A stretch of DNA of 64,000 nt from Thermothielavioides terrestris NRRL 8126 (Eukaryota; Ascomycota; Sordariomycetes; Sordariales; Chaetomiaceae), in NCBI RefSeq assembly GCF_000226115.1, contig NC_016457.1, forward strand, positions 7,192,001 to 7,256,000. Reading direction: 5' to 3'. The translations under genes and the position numbers were made by a program. The notes beneath the pieces are model-generated. The model saw nothing but the letters and a program-made list of their open reading frames with translations, did not search any database and was not told the DNA's origin. Below, piece by piece: positions 34,665 through 45,798 of the stretch (its first letter is position 1; every line of letters begins with the position of its first letter).

Positions 34665-36627
34665 CTACACGGAGTTGGTCGACCGCCTCCAAATCATAAA
34701 GGCGGCCAGGGCGGCGCACGAGGTGGCCGCGAGGGCCATGTACAGGCTCGTCCGGTCGGGCGGCTCCTCCGACTTGGGGAAGGCAGTGCTCGGGTTGGTG
34801 GCGGCCTCGGCGAGGGCGACGAACAGCTCGCTGATGCTGTTCCAGGTGACGCTGACGTGCAGCGGGGCGGCCATGTTGAGGGCGGCGGTGTAGGCGTCGG
34901 GCTGCAGCTCGCTGCGCTGCGTCGTCTTGTCGCGGTCGGCCTTGAGCGCCGTGTAGATGGCCGGCAGCTCGTCGAGCTGCGGGTAGCGCTTGCGCAGGTC
35001 GACGATGTGCGAGAACGAGTCCGGCTCGGACGAGTCGTACGCGTAGCAAATCAGGTCGCACGCGTCGAGCTTTGCCTGGTTCTCTAGGATGGCGGGCTCC
35101 AGCTCGCCAAGCTCTTCGAGGATCAGGTAGCACTGCTTGCCGCCGGGCAGCTCGACGCTGTTGACGGCGCGCCGGGGTTTGATGGTTGGGTGGTAGAGCC
35201 CATCGAAGGGCCGGTTGAGGAAGGCGTCGAGCAGCGAGGATTTTCCCGCCCCGGCCGAGCCGACAATGTAGCAGAGGACGACGTTCCGTTCGACGCGGCC
35301 GGGCCTCCGCCTCCGCTTCCGCGGCTTGGTTACCTTCAGCGCAGCGGTCGTCAAGTCGCGAGCGTTCGGCCCCTCGAAGCCCAGGTAAGCGAGGTATTCG
35401 AGCGTGGTCTTGGGTTCCAGAAAGGTCGTCATGCTCCACTGCGCCAGCCAGCCCTGCAGCGTGATGTGGCCAGCCTCGTTCCGGACGGTGGATGAGGGGA
35501 ACGACGTTTCCAACCAAGACTGTGGCAGCCCTGGCGTTGGGGCGAAGAGAGCCGCCAATTCCTGGTCGTTGAGGCCGCCGTCGTTATCCTTGTCGAACGT
35601 CAAGAAAAGATCCATGAAGAAGCGGTACCCTGCCGGGCTGAGTTCAGCTGAGGCGTAGTCTGGGACATCAAAACGAGGATGGAGGAAGCTGTCTTCCAGG
35701 CTCAGACTGTCGGTGTAGTGATGCTTCCTCAGAATGAACCATATCGTCTCGTGGCGCCCTTTCTCCGCATACAGCTTGTTCAGGTACAGAAACCCATGGA
35801 CGTCAAGGCCCTTCTCTATGCTGGATGTCGGCACAGCTTTGCTGACAGTCAACTTGATGTTGTTGAGCTCCTCCGGCAGCAGAGGTTTCTCGAACGACTT
35901 TTCCTGAAACTCGTGCATCTCCTCGTCGTTCAGATAGCCGTCCTGGTCCTTGTCGCACAGGTAGAACACCCTCTTTAACGCAGCCACGCACGCGGGCTTC
36001 AGCTGGCACTCCTTGTGGTCGTACAGCGGTGCGATGGGGTGGGTGACGGCCTTCTGACAGAGGTAGAAGACCTCGATGACGTTGTGCTGCTCCTTGGCGC
36101 TCGTGCGGATGCACGAATCGATCTCCCTGAACTCGGCCATGACGGGCAGCATCTCTTCGTCGAACACTTGCGGCGTGGACCCGGAGCCGGCGAGGTCCGA
36201 TTTGTTTGCACACAGCACGACGGGGACGTTGACCCCGAGGGAGCGGAAATAGGGCATCCAGAAGAGGGCGACGCGTTCATAGCTGTAGTGGTCCGCGTAG
36301 ACCAGCAAGATGACGTTGCACTTTCGTATCTCCTTGCGCAGCGTTGTGCGGTCTTGAGGGCGGGCCGACGTGTCGACGATGGTGGTGGTGACATTTTCCG
36401 GGGTGCCGATGGTCGGCGGCAGGGTAACCTGGGGAAGCACCGACTGGATCTTGTTGGCGACGAAAGTGTCCTTCACGAGCGAGGCGATCAGGCTGGACTT
36501 GCCGGTCCCCTCGTCGCCGCAGACGCAGATCCGGACTACTGCGGGCAGTCAGGTAAACCAGCTCTCTCGGCTTCTCAGCTGCAGGTGCGGAGAGAGATCG
36601 GGCAATGCGGCACCTACCGGTGGTCAT
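34665..36627 (-). CDS. GEM1: Mitochondrial Rho GTPase Miro (Gem1)
   Basis: Two exons (36627-36618 and 36538-34665) encode 627 residues. The first exon has only 10 bases (MTT plus one); intron 79 nt, GTAGGT..CAG. Gem1 is a calcium-binding GTPase anchored in the outer mitochondrial membrane and needed for mitochondrial shape, inheritance and ER contacts. Domains in order: GTPase 1 with P-loop GDEGTGKS (11-18) and NKSD (115-118); EF-hand [12 protein letters not shown] (199-210); EF-hand [12 protein letters not shown] (319-330); GTPase 2 with P-loop GSAGAGKS (430-437); and a C-terminal membrane anchor at about 600-620 ([19 protein letters not shown]) followed by RRSTNSV. GTPase 2 lacks a clear NKxD and has LKADRD instead, as in other Miro proteins. 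It is divergent from creC. Confidence 0.96.
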
Positions 36628-37787
36628 TTTTGCGGCCAGGTATCAATCTCCGCATCCACACGCTGCCGTGGTCTTAGAGCAATTCCATGGCCATCGAGTA
36701 TCCGCCGTATTTTGGCCGGGGGAGGGAAGGCGGTATTTGCCTTGATCAATGGCCAAAATGGCGCTGCGTCAGACCATGGATGGCTTTTTGACAGCTTTTT
36801 GACAGCTGATGGGCTTCGGTGTTCGAGCTCAGGCGGCGCCAGCAAACGTTAGCGGTCCTTTCCGGGATTAGCTCCCATTCAGGCCCCGCATGTTGACGTC
36901 CTTTCCACACACTGTTGCAGACCGTCCCCCACACTCATCCACCAGTTGCAATGTACGGATTACTGTGTCACACTCCCGCGCTCTTTCCAGGCCAGGTCGG
37001 TCCAGAAACTTGCACTTCGGTCCGGGCAGTTTTATTTGCGGATGTGATACGGGACATTGCGATGCTCGCCTTGCCTGTGCGAACGTCACTGAGGCGTTGG
37101 ACAGGAGTACCCGGCTGGTTGCCTGATGTGTTGGACTCAAGCGGTCTTGTCGCACTGTATCACATATCGTACATTCGACGGAGTACTGTACATGTGGGTA
37201 CAAGGTCGCACTGGAAGGTCCCTTGGTGATCTCAATGCTGTAAACACAACTTGCTCCAGACTTTGAACCCAGCTCCTTTGGGCCCCTACGAATCTCAGTC
37301 AGTCTACTATTTCCTTACTACATACAGCTGGAGTCGGAATCATCCGGCCAAAGACGCATATACCGACTAGATAGAAACCCCTTTTAAGGCGTTCGTGAAC
37401 GAAATGATTCCTTCCCGTGCCACACTGTCAATGGAGAGTCGCTTAGTTACCCCACACCGTGGGGACCCTATCCTGCCGCCGTTCCGTCGATCCCAGGATG
37501 GGCCGACGATGGCACCCCTGTTGCCGCTCTCCTGGGATGCTTGGGTTCGTCTTAGCGCTGCAACGTCTTCTTCGGACGAACATCAAACGGTGTCCAGTAT
37601 CGGGAGCCTCGTCGATTATCGGTTATCTCCCACCTCGCTGCCGTCTCGGTCCTCCCTGTCCAGCCCTGCCATCCCCGAAGACCCTGGGAGCCCACCTGCT
37701 TCATATCTGCACGCCGCTGGCCACTATTACGTCCTTGGCAAGCCGCCGCGTCACCCTGGCTTCACCCCGGCCAGCTAAGCAGCCACC
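36628..37787. promoter_or_regulatory. Divergent promoter region, GEM1 / creC
   Basis: 1.16 kb. It contains the palindromic CreA-type motif pair at 37450-37464 and a 127-codon open frame (37395-37778) ending nine bases before the creC ATG. That frame could act as an upstream ORF if transcription starts far enough upstream. No independent gene is called. Confidence 0.45.
37450..37464. promoter_or_regulatory. Inverted pair of CreA-type motifs upstream of creC
   Basis: CCCCAC-ACC-GTGGGG: each arm fits the CreA/Mig1-type consensus SYGGRG (GTGGGG), in inverted orientation with a 3-base spacer, about 325 bases before the creC ATG. The motif is seen; binding is inferred. Confidence 0.4.
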
Positions 37788-40252
37788 ATGTTGTATGAGT
37801 GGAAACCAAGATGAAATGAAATAACGGCAGCGCGGCACAATGGCTGATGGCTTCTTCGCAGCGTGCTTCCACCCCCGCCTCGATACCCATCCCAGCAAGG
37901 ATACAATGGCCTTGCGACCGGCCAGCCCATACCCATGATCGAGACGAACAACGTCCTCACCAACCCCTCGGGGCCCGAGTACCAGTTCTTGGTCGGTGAA
38001 GGCAAGTTTCGACTCCCGCAACCATTGCAAAGGGCCCCGGTGTCGGGCACCCCCTGGACGCACCCGTACTGATTGATTCTCCCAAGGGTTGTACGTGCTC
38101 AAGGAGGACCTGCATCTGGCGACTCCCCCACCGCACCCATCCGAGGCCCCGATTGTGAATCCGAATCCGCTCGCGACGACCCCCCAGCCAGCCACCACAG
38201 GAACGCGGCTTTCGCTGCTCAATCTGGATGTCAGTCCGGTGTCGCCCGCCGTCTACCGGACAATCTCGCGGTCAGACGGGGCTCAGGGGAGCATACAGGA
38301 GCACCCGGAGGAGAGCCAATCGTCGACCGATGTGCGCGAGAGCAGCAGCGATGCTGGGCGCATCAACTCGACCGACGCCCTTTTCTTTACGCCGAATGCG
38401 CCAGCATTTGGCGAGGGCAACACCCTCCTTGCGCCGGCAGCCCAGAAGGATGCAGGCAAGCGGCGCAAGCCCAAGAACAACATATCTAAGAGCAATTCTT
38501 CCTTCATTTCCAGGGTGATCAACCACGAGCAGATTGCGAAGCGGCTGCAGGACCGGCCACGAGACGGGCTGTTCGCCTTTGCCAATGTTAACCGAGCCTT
38601 TCAGTGGCTTGATCTCTCATCCCCGCAAAAGGTGAAGGGAAGCGGCAGCTAGCGTGGTGGGTGGGCTCATGCTGACTGCCGCCAGGCCGAGTACTTGACC
38701 AAGATCCTGTTTACAAAGGCTCACTGCTTGTGCCATGACGTGAACAAGGTTACTAAGAGCTCAACCCACATTGACCTGGTCATGGGGTTCTCAACCGGCG
38801 AAATCATCTGGTGGGAGCCCTTCACACAGCGATACACCCGGCTCAACAAGAATGTAGGTTCTGCAGTCCACCTTATTTGATTCGCACAACTCACCACCGC
38901 AGGGTATCATCAACGGGACACCAGTATCTGAGATCAGGTGGATACCAGGCTCAGAAAACCTCTTCCTTGCGGCACACATGGATGGCACCCTTGTAGTCTA
39001 CGACAAGGAGAAGGAGGACGCGATCTTCTCACCACAAGAGGAGGGAGGCACCCGTGTGAGTGGCGAGATCAACGGCACCGGCAGGGTCAACTACTCGTCG
39101 CAAATACATGTCCGCAAATCGGTGCACTCCAAGAACCAGAAGACGAACCCGATAGCGGTGTGGAAGCTGTCCAACCATCGCATAAACGCCTTTGCCTTCT
39201 CCCCCGACAACCGCCATCTCGCCGTCGTCTCCGAGGACGGCACGCTGAGGATAATCGATTATCTCGAAGAACAGTACGTACACACAATCTTCTCACCAAC
39301 CCCTTCACTTACTTACTTACTAACCCGCTGCTTTCCCCCCCAGGCTCCTCGACCTCTTCTACAGCTACTACGGCGGCCTGACGTGCGTCTGCTGGTCGCC
39401 CGACGGCAAGTACGTCGTCACGGGCGGCCAGGACGACCTCATCTCCATCTGGTGCCCGTCCGAGAGCCCCGCGCTCATCGCGCGCTGCCAGGGCCACCAC
39501 TCGTGGGTCACGTCGGTGGCGTTCGACCGCTGGCGCTGCGACGACCGCAACTACCGGTTCGGCAGCGTCGGCGAGGACCGCAGGATCTGCCTGTGGGATT
39601 TCAGCGTCGGCATGCTGCACCGGCCGAGGGCGGTATGTTGCGCTGCTTTCTTTTCTGTTTTGTTTTTGGGTCTCTTTTACTCGTTCTTTTCCTTCCTTTT
39701 TGGGAAGAAGACTCAAAGGGAATGCTGATTCAGAGCTGACCCCTAAACAGGCCTCCGTCCGACAGCGGGGCTCCATCTCGTCGCGGCCCGGCCACGCGCC
39801 GCTGCAGCGCGCCGAGACATCCGGCACGGCGGGAACCAGCGGCTCGGGCCGGGTGCGGTCCGACTCGGGCCTCTCGGCGGCGCCGGCGGACGGGGACAAG
39901 GAGAAGGTGCTGCCGCACCCGGTGGAGCCCAGGGCGACCACGGCGACGTTGCCGCCTGTTCTGGTGGGTCACCTCATGCCGCAGCGCAAATTTGGAAGCC
40001 CTGGAAGACGGGGGCTGGAACGGCTGGCTAACACGGAGAGCAGAGCAAAACGGTGGATAATGACCCGCTTTGCTGGCTGGATTTTACGCCGGATGCGATT
40101 TTGACGAGCTGCAAGACTGGTGAGGAGCGGCCGCTGTTACTGTCCGGAGCGCTTGAGCGGGTGCGGGCTAACGCGGCTTTACAGGGCATATCCGGACGTG
40201 GAACCGGCCTTCGGAGCTGTCGCCGCAGTTGGAGGAGAAGCGGAAGAGCTGA
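37788..40252 (+). CDS. creC: Catabolite repression protein CreC (WD40)
   Basis: Nine exons: 37788-37792, 37862-38001, 38087-38631, 38686-38853, 38903-39273, 39344-39632, 39751-39963, 40044-40119, 40185-40252; 624 residues. CreC is the WD40 partner that stabilises the CreB deubiquitinase, which counteracts ubiquitination in carbon catabolite repression. Exon 1 is five bases (ATGTT) and joins to give [11 protein letters not shown], the expected CreC start. Intron 2 (38002-38086) uses a GC donor (AG/GCAAGT) and joins EYQFLVGEG to [21 protein letters not shown]; no GT donor keeps frame and similarity. Conserved parts follow: [91 protein letters not shown] and the last repeat [13 protein letters not shown] Ser/Pro/Asp-rich insert divides the propeller near residue 525. 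The next gene on the same strand is creD. Confidence 0.95.
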
Positions 40253-40828
40253 GGGAGTTGGTCCGTCTGGAGAGGCCAGGCAGTTGCGTGGTCGGTTGCG
40301 TGGGAGTTGTGCGTTACTCGCATCCCGTGGGGTGGATCCTGGGCGTTGGTTGGGCTGTTTGCGTGCGATGGAAGCCGGCACACCGGAGAGGGGGATGTTA
40401 TTCATTCCGTTAGTAGTAGTGTATTGTCAATATGTATATCAAGTATCGTTCACTGCCTTGTCGAACCCGACTCACGGTCCGGGGGACTCGATGGTCCTTG
40501 AGGTCTCCCCTTCCTGTGTCTCCCAATCATTCGAACGGTGGCTCAAGCATCACGTCTTGAATGTACCGGTCCGGGTCATGGTTGTTCCCCTGGTATGTAC
40601 CGATGCAAGCAAAGAAGCGGTGTATGAGCCGAAAGAGATCGGATCAGATGACAACGGAGTGCGATGACCACCTTAGGCTCTTTGTTCTTCCTCAGACCCA
40701 CCCGGTACTTATGTTGTAACGGATAGCGCAATGTTGGATTTGGATCAGGCCAATGATGGTTTCGAGGCACGAGGTTTTCGGCCAGATTCACGTTGGGTTC
40801 AAGGAGAAATTCTGTTGGGTGTTTGTTT

Positions 40829-40849
40829 GGGGGGGGGGGGGGGGGGGGG
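40829..40849 (+). repeat. G21 homopolymer tract
   Basis: Twenty-one consecutive G on the plus strand in the creC-creD spacer, about 580 bases past the creC stop. Confidence 0.85.
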
Positions 40850-43312
40850 TTGGAAAGAGACTGTATCTGGCAGTATTGGCTCTTCAGAGGCACGGTTTCG
40901 GCACGAAACCCACATTCCCGAGACATGGCTGTGTGTGCGAATTTCACAAGTCGAATGAATTGCCAACCTCGCGGGTACACTACCTCCCTTACGCGGCCGA
41001 ACCTGTTTTGGACCTCGGCCTCATGAACATACCTAGGTACCTGAGTTATTGTTGGAAGGTATGGTTGGAAGGGCCTCCTTGCCGAGACATCGAGTTCCAC
41101 GACGGAGCTCGGTTCATGGCATGACGTGATGGGAATGTGAAGTCTGGCCAGTCGTTGTCGCGGCATGACGTCGCTGCAGGTGACGGTAGGCTGGGAAGGG
41201 TGGGAAGTTATTAAGCGGTGGGCTCGTCGAGGTGCTGATGGGTGGTTGCAGGCGGCTCATGGAGACCCCTGGTCGTTGTCTCACATCGTCCGCCCCTTTC
41301 GTGCGATCATGCACATGTGGTACGTCGCCTGCAGGCGGGTGTCCTTGGAACACCACGTCCATTGAACATCGGGATCCGAGGCAATTCTGCCCGAGGTTGA
41401 ATCATCTACCTTGCACAGCTACGCCGACCGAGGTTCGCTGGGGCACATGTGTTAGCTGTTGTCATGCTCGGTTATACCCTAGGTAGTGTTATCAGACATC
41501 CCGAAGGGTTTGCTTCGTTTCGGACCAGTTGTCCACTTCAATCTGAATGAAGGCACAGGGCCTTGTACCCGCAATCATGTCGAAGGATTGGTTGCACCAG
41601 GCCCGATCATGCAACGTAGGTGGCGGCCGGAAGCCTTCCGAGAAGTGGGCTGGCACGAAAGGATCCGTTTTTTGTGCATAGTGTACATCTTAACTGAGGT
41701 TGATATTGGCCTGATTTTGAAGCTCGGTGATCGGCGAAACCGGTTCGTCACATCTCAGCACGTGCTGCGGAAATAACGTTGCACAGGGTCCAGATGCTTC
41801 CGCTCGGGAGTGTGCCCTAACTTTTATTGGTAGTTAAGGTAAGGTATGTAAAATATTCTCGGACGTTTAACACAACTGCCGTACCTATAGTACCTGATTT
41901 CCCAAGGAAGATGGCGCAGTGCGATGGTTATCATCCAATCGCCAATCGCGCTATCTAGGTTAAATCCTTGTTGGAATCTCGACTCATCGCTGGTGGTGGA
42001 GACTCAGAGGGATTTTCTTTGGTGATATCATTCGTGTTTAATGCCCTTGGGAGGTAAGGAGACGAGCCAATCAGATCGGGGAAGAGGCATCCGAACTTCG
42101 GAGCGGTGATGTGTGTTATCGGCGGATTTCCCGACGTCAGGTACCGTATAAACACTGCACCACATGGCACGCACGGTAGTGGTATCTAGACTACCCGGAA
42201 GCCAGCACTGGCGACCTGGGAACAGTTGTGTTACACGTTAACGTTATCCACTTGATGGCCAGCAAGCAGTGGCGAATATCGGGAAAGATCGCTTCCCGGG
42301 CAGATCACAGACGGCAGGAACTCGGCATCTGCTGGCGATCACCCTGCCAAGCCGATGTGTCTGGTCGGACGAGGCTCAACCGGGGATGCAACGGCTGCAT
42401 GGCTCCTCTCCGACTGTTGCGCAAGACTGGTGGAGTTTCGGCTACTGTGAGATGGTCCAGGTCTCAATGTGCTTTCCGTTGTCACTTTGGTCCATCATCA
42501 GCGGGGCAGTTGAGTCCAACCCTTGTGTTCTGGAAGGAGGATCCAACGGCGTACTGTATAAGGAAGGTGGGGCACAACCTTTGGTTATTCCAACTCCGAG
42601 GCCGTAGGTGCTGGACCAGTCCAAGCACCTGAACCAAGCATGCCTCCAAGTGGAGTTGTGAGATAACGGGCGCGTATTGATCGGGGCTGAAACGCAAGAG
42701 CAGGCAATGCTGCCATGCTGCGCCGGACTGCGGCGTCTTGGACAGCCCTGGTCCGTTGGGCTTGATATCAGTGGACTGGAAGCGAATTGGCCAATCAGAG
42801 GCGCAAACATCACCACAGCCCTGTGGGAGAACGGCAGCGAGTTTTAAGTCTCACACCCCCACGCTCGCGCCATCGACCCAACCAGCAAAACCTTCCTTCT
42901 TCTGGTGGAGGCAACGGACCTTTTTTTTCCCTTCTTCACTTGTGATTTTTTTCCCCTCCACGTTTCTCTTTTCCCGCCCTTTGGCCCCCGCTTTCTCTAT
43001 CACGGATATGGAATGTTGCGACGTCCCTTGTGCCGACTGTGCACTGCTAGGTACCATGTACATACATACTGTGTACAGAAGTACATAACACGATTCTCGG
43101 GCGTTCTCGGTGGTAAGGACGGGGATGCACATAAGGCACCTGATTTCCCTCCGGTTGTGGCCGGATTCCATGCTATAACTTAAGGAGTAAGACTTTGCTG
43201 TCCGCTGCCTGCCGGGAACCAGTACGCAGCCTCGGGCCAGTCAAAGCGTTGCTCTGGACCGCCCGGCTTACCTCCGTGCATGGCCGTTGCTCGGAGGTAC
43301 CGGGTCTTCCGC

Positions 43313-43319
43313 TATAAAT
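43313..43319 (+). promoter_or_regulatory. Probable TATA box of creD
   Basis: TATAAAT, 329 bases before the creD ATG and upstream of a long pyrimidine-rich stretch typical of fungal transcription start regions. Confidence 0.4.
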
Positions 43320-43647
43320 GGGGCACGTCTCGTAGTGTTCACTAATGCCGGCCACAGCCCTGTCATCCGATTTGGGCAACCGCGGCAGGCCTGCATGAGC
43401 TGGGCCTCGCTTGCCGTGGGTACCCTGCCCTGCACGCCGCGCCACCTTGACGGTTCCCGTATCTTGGAACACCCAGTTTTCCGTTTTTCACTGTCCCTCT
43501 TCCCTTCCCACCATCCCACCCTGACAGCCTCCTAACCACCTATTCCCTACTTATGAGTCAGTATTTCTAGGTCCCGCGCGGGCCCTTTTCCTTTCTCCTA
43601 CCGTCATACCACTCCGGAAACCTCCAGAGTGCTACCTCTCGTAGACC

Positions 43648-45798
43648 ATGCCGTCGTTCAACCCTTTCACCCCGGTGTCTGGGCGCTACACGCTCTTCGA
43701 GATCCGGTAAGTTTTTTTAATTTTTGGCTTTAGCATGGGTGTCTGCCTGCATATGCCGCTCAATGCCGATCTCAGCCTAGGTGCCTAACTGAATACCCAC
43801 CGTCAACAGGCTCGAGAACGACTTCATCGTTTTCCGGGGCAACGAACACGAAGCCGCGGGCCAGCTTCTCAAGGGCACAGTCGTCCTTTGTCTGTCGGCG
43901 CCGCTTAGACTCGAAAACATCCACCTCAAGCTAACAGGCACTGTTCACTATACGTACGTCCCAAACGTAATGTGCCGGAGGGTCATACCGATCGAGAGCG
44001 CTGACTCTTGTCCAGCTGGACCGATGCCAAGGTGACGGCCACTGGCATTTCCACCCACAAAGTCGACAAGGCGTTGCAGATTCTGGAGCACCGATGGCCG
44101 CCATTCGTAGGGATCGGAGCGCCAGACCCAGCAGGGGACGGCTCTCGTCAGCAGACAAAGGGCACCACGTTGCCGCCGGGAAACTACGAATGGCCGTTCG
44201 AGTTATTGCTGGGGGGCGACACCACCGAGAGCGTTGAGGGGATGCGCGAGGCGAGCATCATGTACAAGCTGAAGGCGACGATAGCGCGGGGCAAGCTCCT
44301 GCACGACATACACGCTTACAAACAGTTGCGTGTCATTCGAACTCTCGATGCATCGGCGCTCGAGTTCCTCCATGCCATGAGCATTGAGAACATATGGCCC
44401 AACAAGATCGAGTACTCGATTGTCGTGCCGCAGAAGGCGATCGTCTTCGGCAGCTCCATCCCGGTCGAGATGAGATTTACCCCGCTCTTGAAGGGCCTCG
44501 AGCTCGGCGACATCACGATCAAACTGCTCGAGGTCCACGACATCATCCTCACTTCACAGACGGGTCACTCCATCAGGGAACACAAGAAGGAGAGGGAAAT
44601 CGACATGTGGACCCTTTCCGTGAGCAGAGAGGAACATTGGCGAGACATCATCGACGGCGATAACGGCCCAGAGGGCTGGGTGGTGGACACGTCGCTGGAC
44701 CTGCCTAAGAAGCTGAGCCAGTGTCTCCAGGACGTGAACACCCAGGGGATCAAGATCCGGCACAAGCTGAAGATAGTGGTGGCACTCAATAACCCTGACG
44801 GCCACGTTTCAGAGCTGCGCGCGACGCTGCCCGTGACGATTTTCATCTCGCCAAACATGCCGCTAGACGAGGAGGGCAACCTCGTCCGCCTACTGCCCAA
44901 TGGAGCGTCGAGAGAGGCGGCTACCATGGCGCCGCCGAGTTACAATGACCATCGGCTGGACCAGCTCTATGAGGATATCGACCTCATCAACCTCCACTCG
45001 CCCATCGGTGGCCGGTCAGGGGTGAGCAGCCCGTTGCTCGGCCACTCGAGGGCGGGCTCGACCGACAACCTCCCGGCTTTGGTGCAGGGCGCCTCCGTCC
45101 ATCCGGACCTGCTTGCGCATAGGTTGCACAGCATGTCGTTGGAGGAGCGGCATAGGAACGCCTCGTGGAACTCCAATCTCTCGGCAGCGGGAACCTTGCC
45201 CAGGACAGGCACAAGCAACGCGGCGCACGCCGGTGATGAAACTCGCATCTCACCCCCGCCTTCGGCGCCGCTTACGCGGCAAAATAGCGGCGACGGGCCG
45301 TCGGGATCCAGCACGCCGCCCGAGCACGTCGACTTTCCGCAGATCTCGGAGCTGTCCCGAGTGCCCAGCTACCAAACGGCCGTGAAGACACCGGTCCGGC
45401 CGTTGGCCACGGACATGTTCGACCTCCCAGACTACGAGACGGCCCTGAGTACGCCCAGCTCACGACCTGGGTCGCCTCGGCTTAGCGTGATTGTGCCGCC
45501 GCCGGGCGACAGCCTGGACACCATCACGGCAGCGGTACACGAGACGCTCCCGGCGTCAAGTCACGAGCCCGCGCCGGCTCCGGATACGGCACCGGCTCTC
45601 GCCCCTGCTCCCATTACTGCTTCCGCCTCCGCCTCTGCTCCGGTTTCGAGAGAACCCAGCCAGCCACCGCCGACGCAAAGCCGCCGGCCTCACAGGCGAC
45701 AGTTCTCTGCGAATCTCTCCCTCTCGAATGTCCTGCACATTTGGGGAGAGGGGGACGAGGCCCGCCGGGTCCACTTGCTGCAGGCACGCAGTGGGTAG
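43648..45798 (+). CDS. creD: Arrestin-related adaptor CreD
   Basis: Three exons (43648-43706, 43810-43953, 44016-45798; introns of 103 and 62 nt) give 661 residues. CreD is an alpha-arrestin that recruits the HECT ubiquitin ligase HulA/Rsp5 to permeases and is tied to carbon catabolite repression. The arrestin N-domain starts LENDFIVFRGNEHEAAGQLLKGTVVLCLSAPLRLENIHLKLTG. The C-domain contains SALEFLHAMSIENIWPNKIEYSI and SQCLQDVNTQGIKIRHKLKIVVALNNPDGHVSELRATLPVTIFISPN, both close to Aspergillus CreD. PY-type ligase-binding motifs are visible: PPSY (374-377), VPSY (517-520) and LPDY (538-541). The C-terminal signature SLSNVLHIWGEGDEARRVHLLQARSG matches the end of the Aspergillus protein. An Ala/Pro-rich stretch near residue 590 is low-complexity. 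It follows creC on the same strand. Confidence 0.93.

Larger units (their letters stand above)
40253..43647. other. Intergenic, 3.4 kb, between creC and creD
   Basis: No gene was supported. It holds a G21 homopolymer (40829-40849), an ACCTAGGTACCT word at 41031-41042 and T-rich patches at about 41,800-41,900 and 42,920-42,950. From about 43,300 it carries the creD promoter, with TATAAAT at 43313-43319 and a pyrimidine-rich leader at 43,470-43,520. Confidence 0.5.

Noticed and set aside
37993..38072. creC exon 2 reading on to GTPWTHPY and stop, with a GT donor later in the segment
   Set aside because: No GT donor in this segment with an AG acceptor gives the right frame and keeps the conserved [10 protein letters not shown] start of the next exon, whereas the GC donor at 38002 does both.
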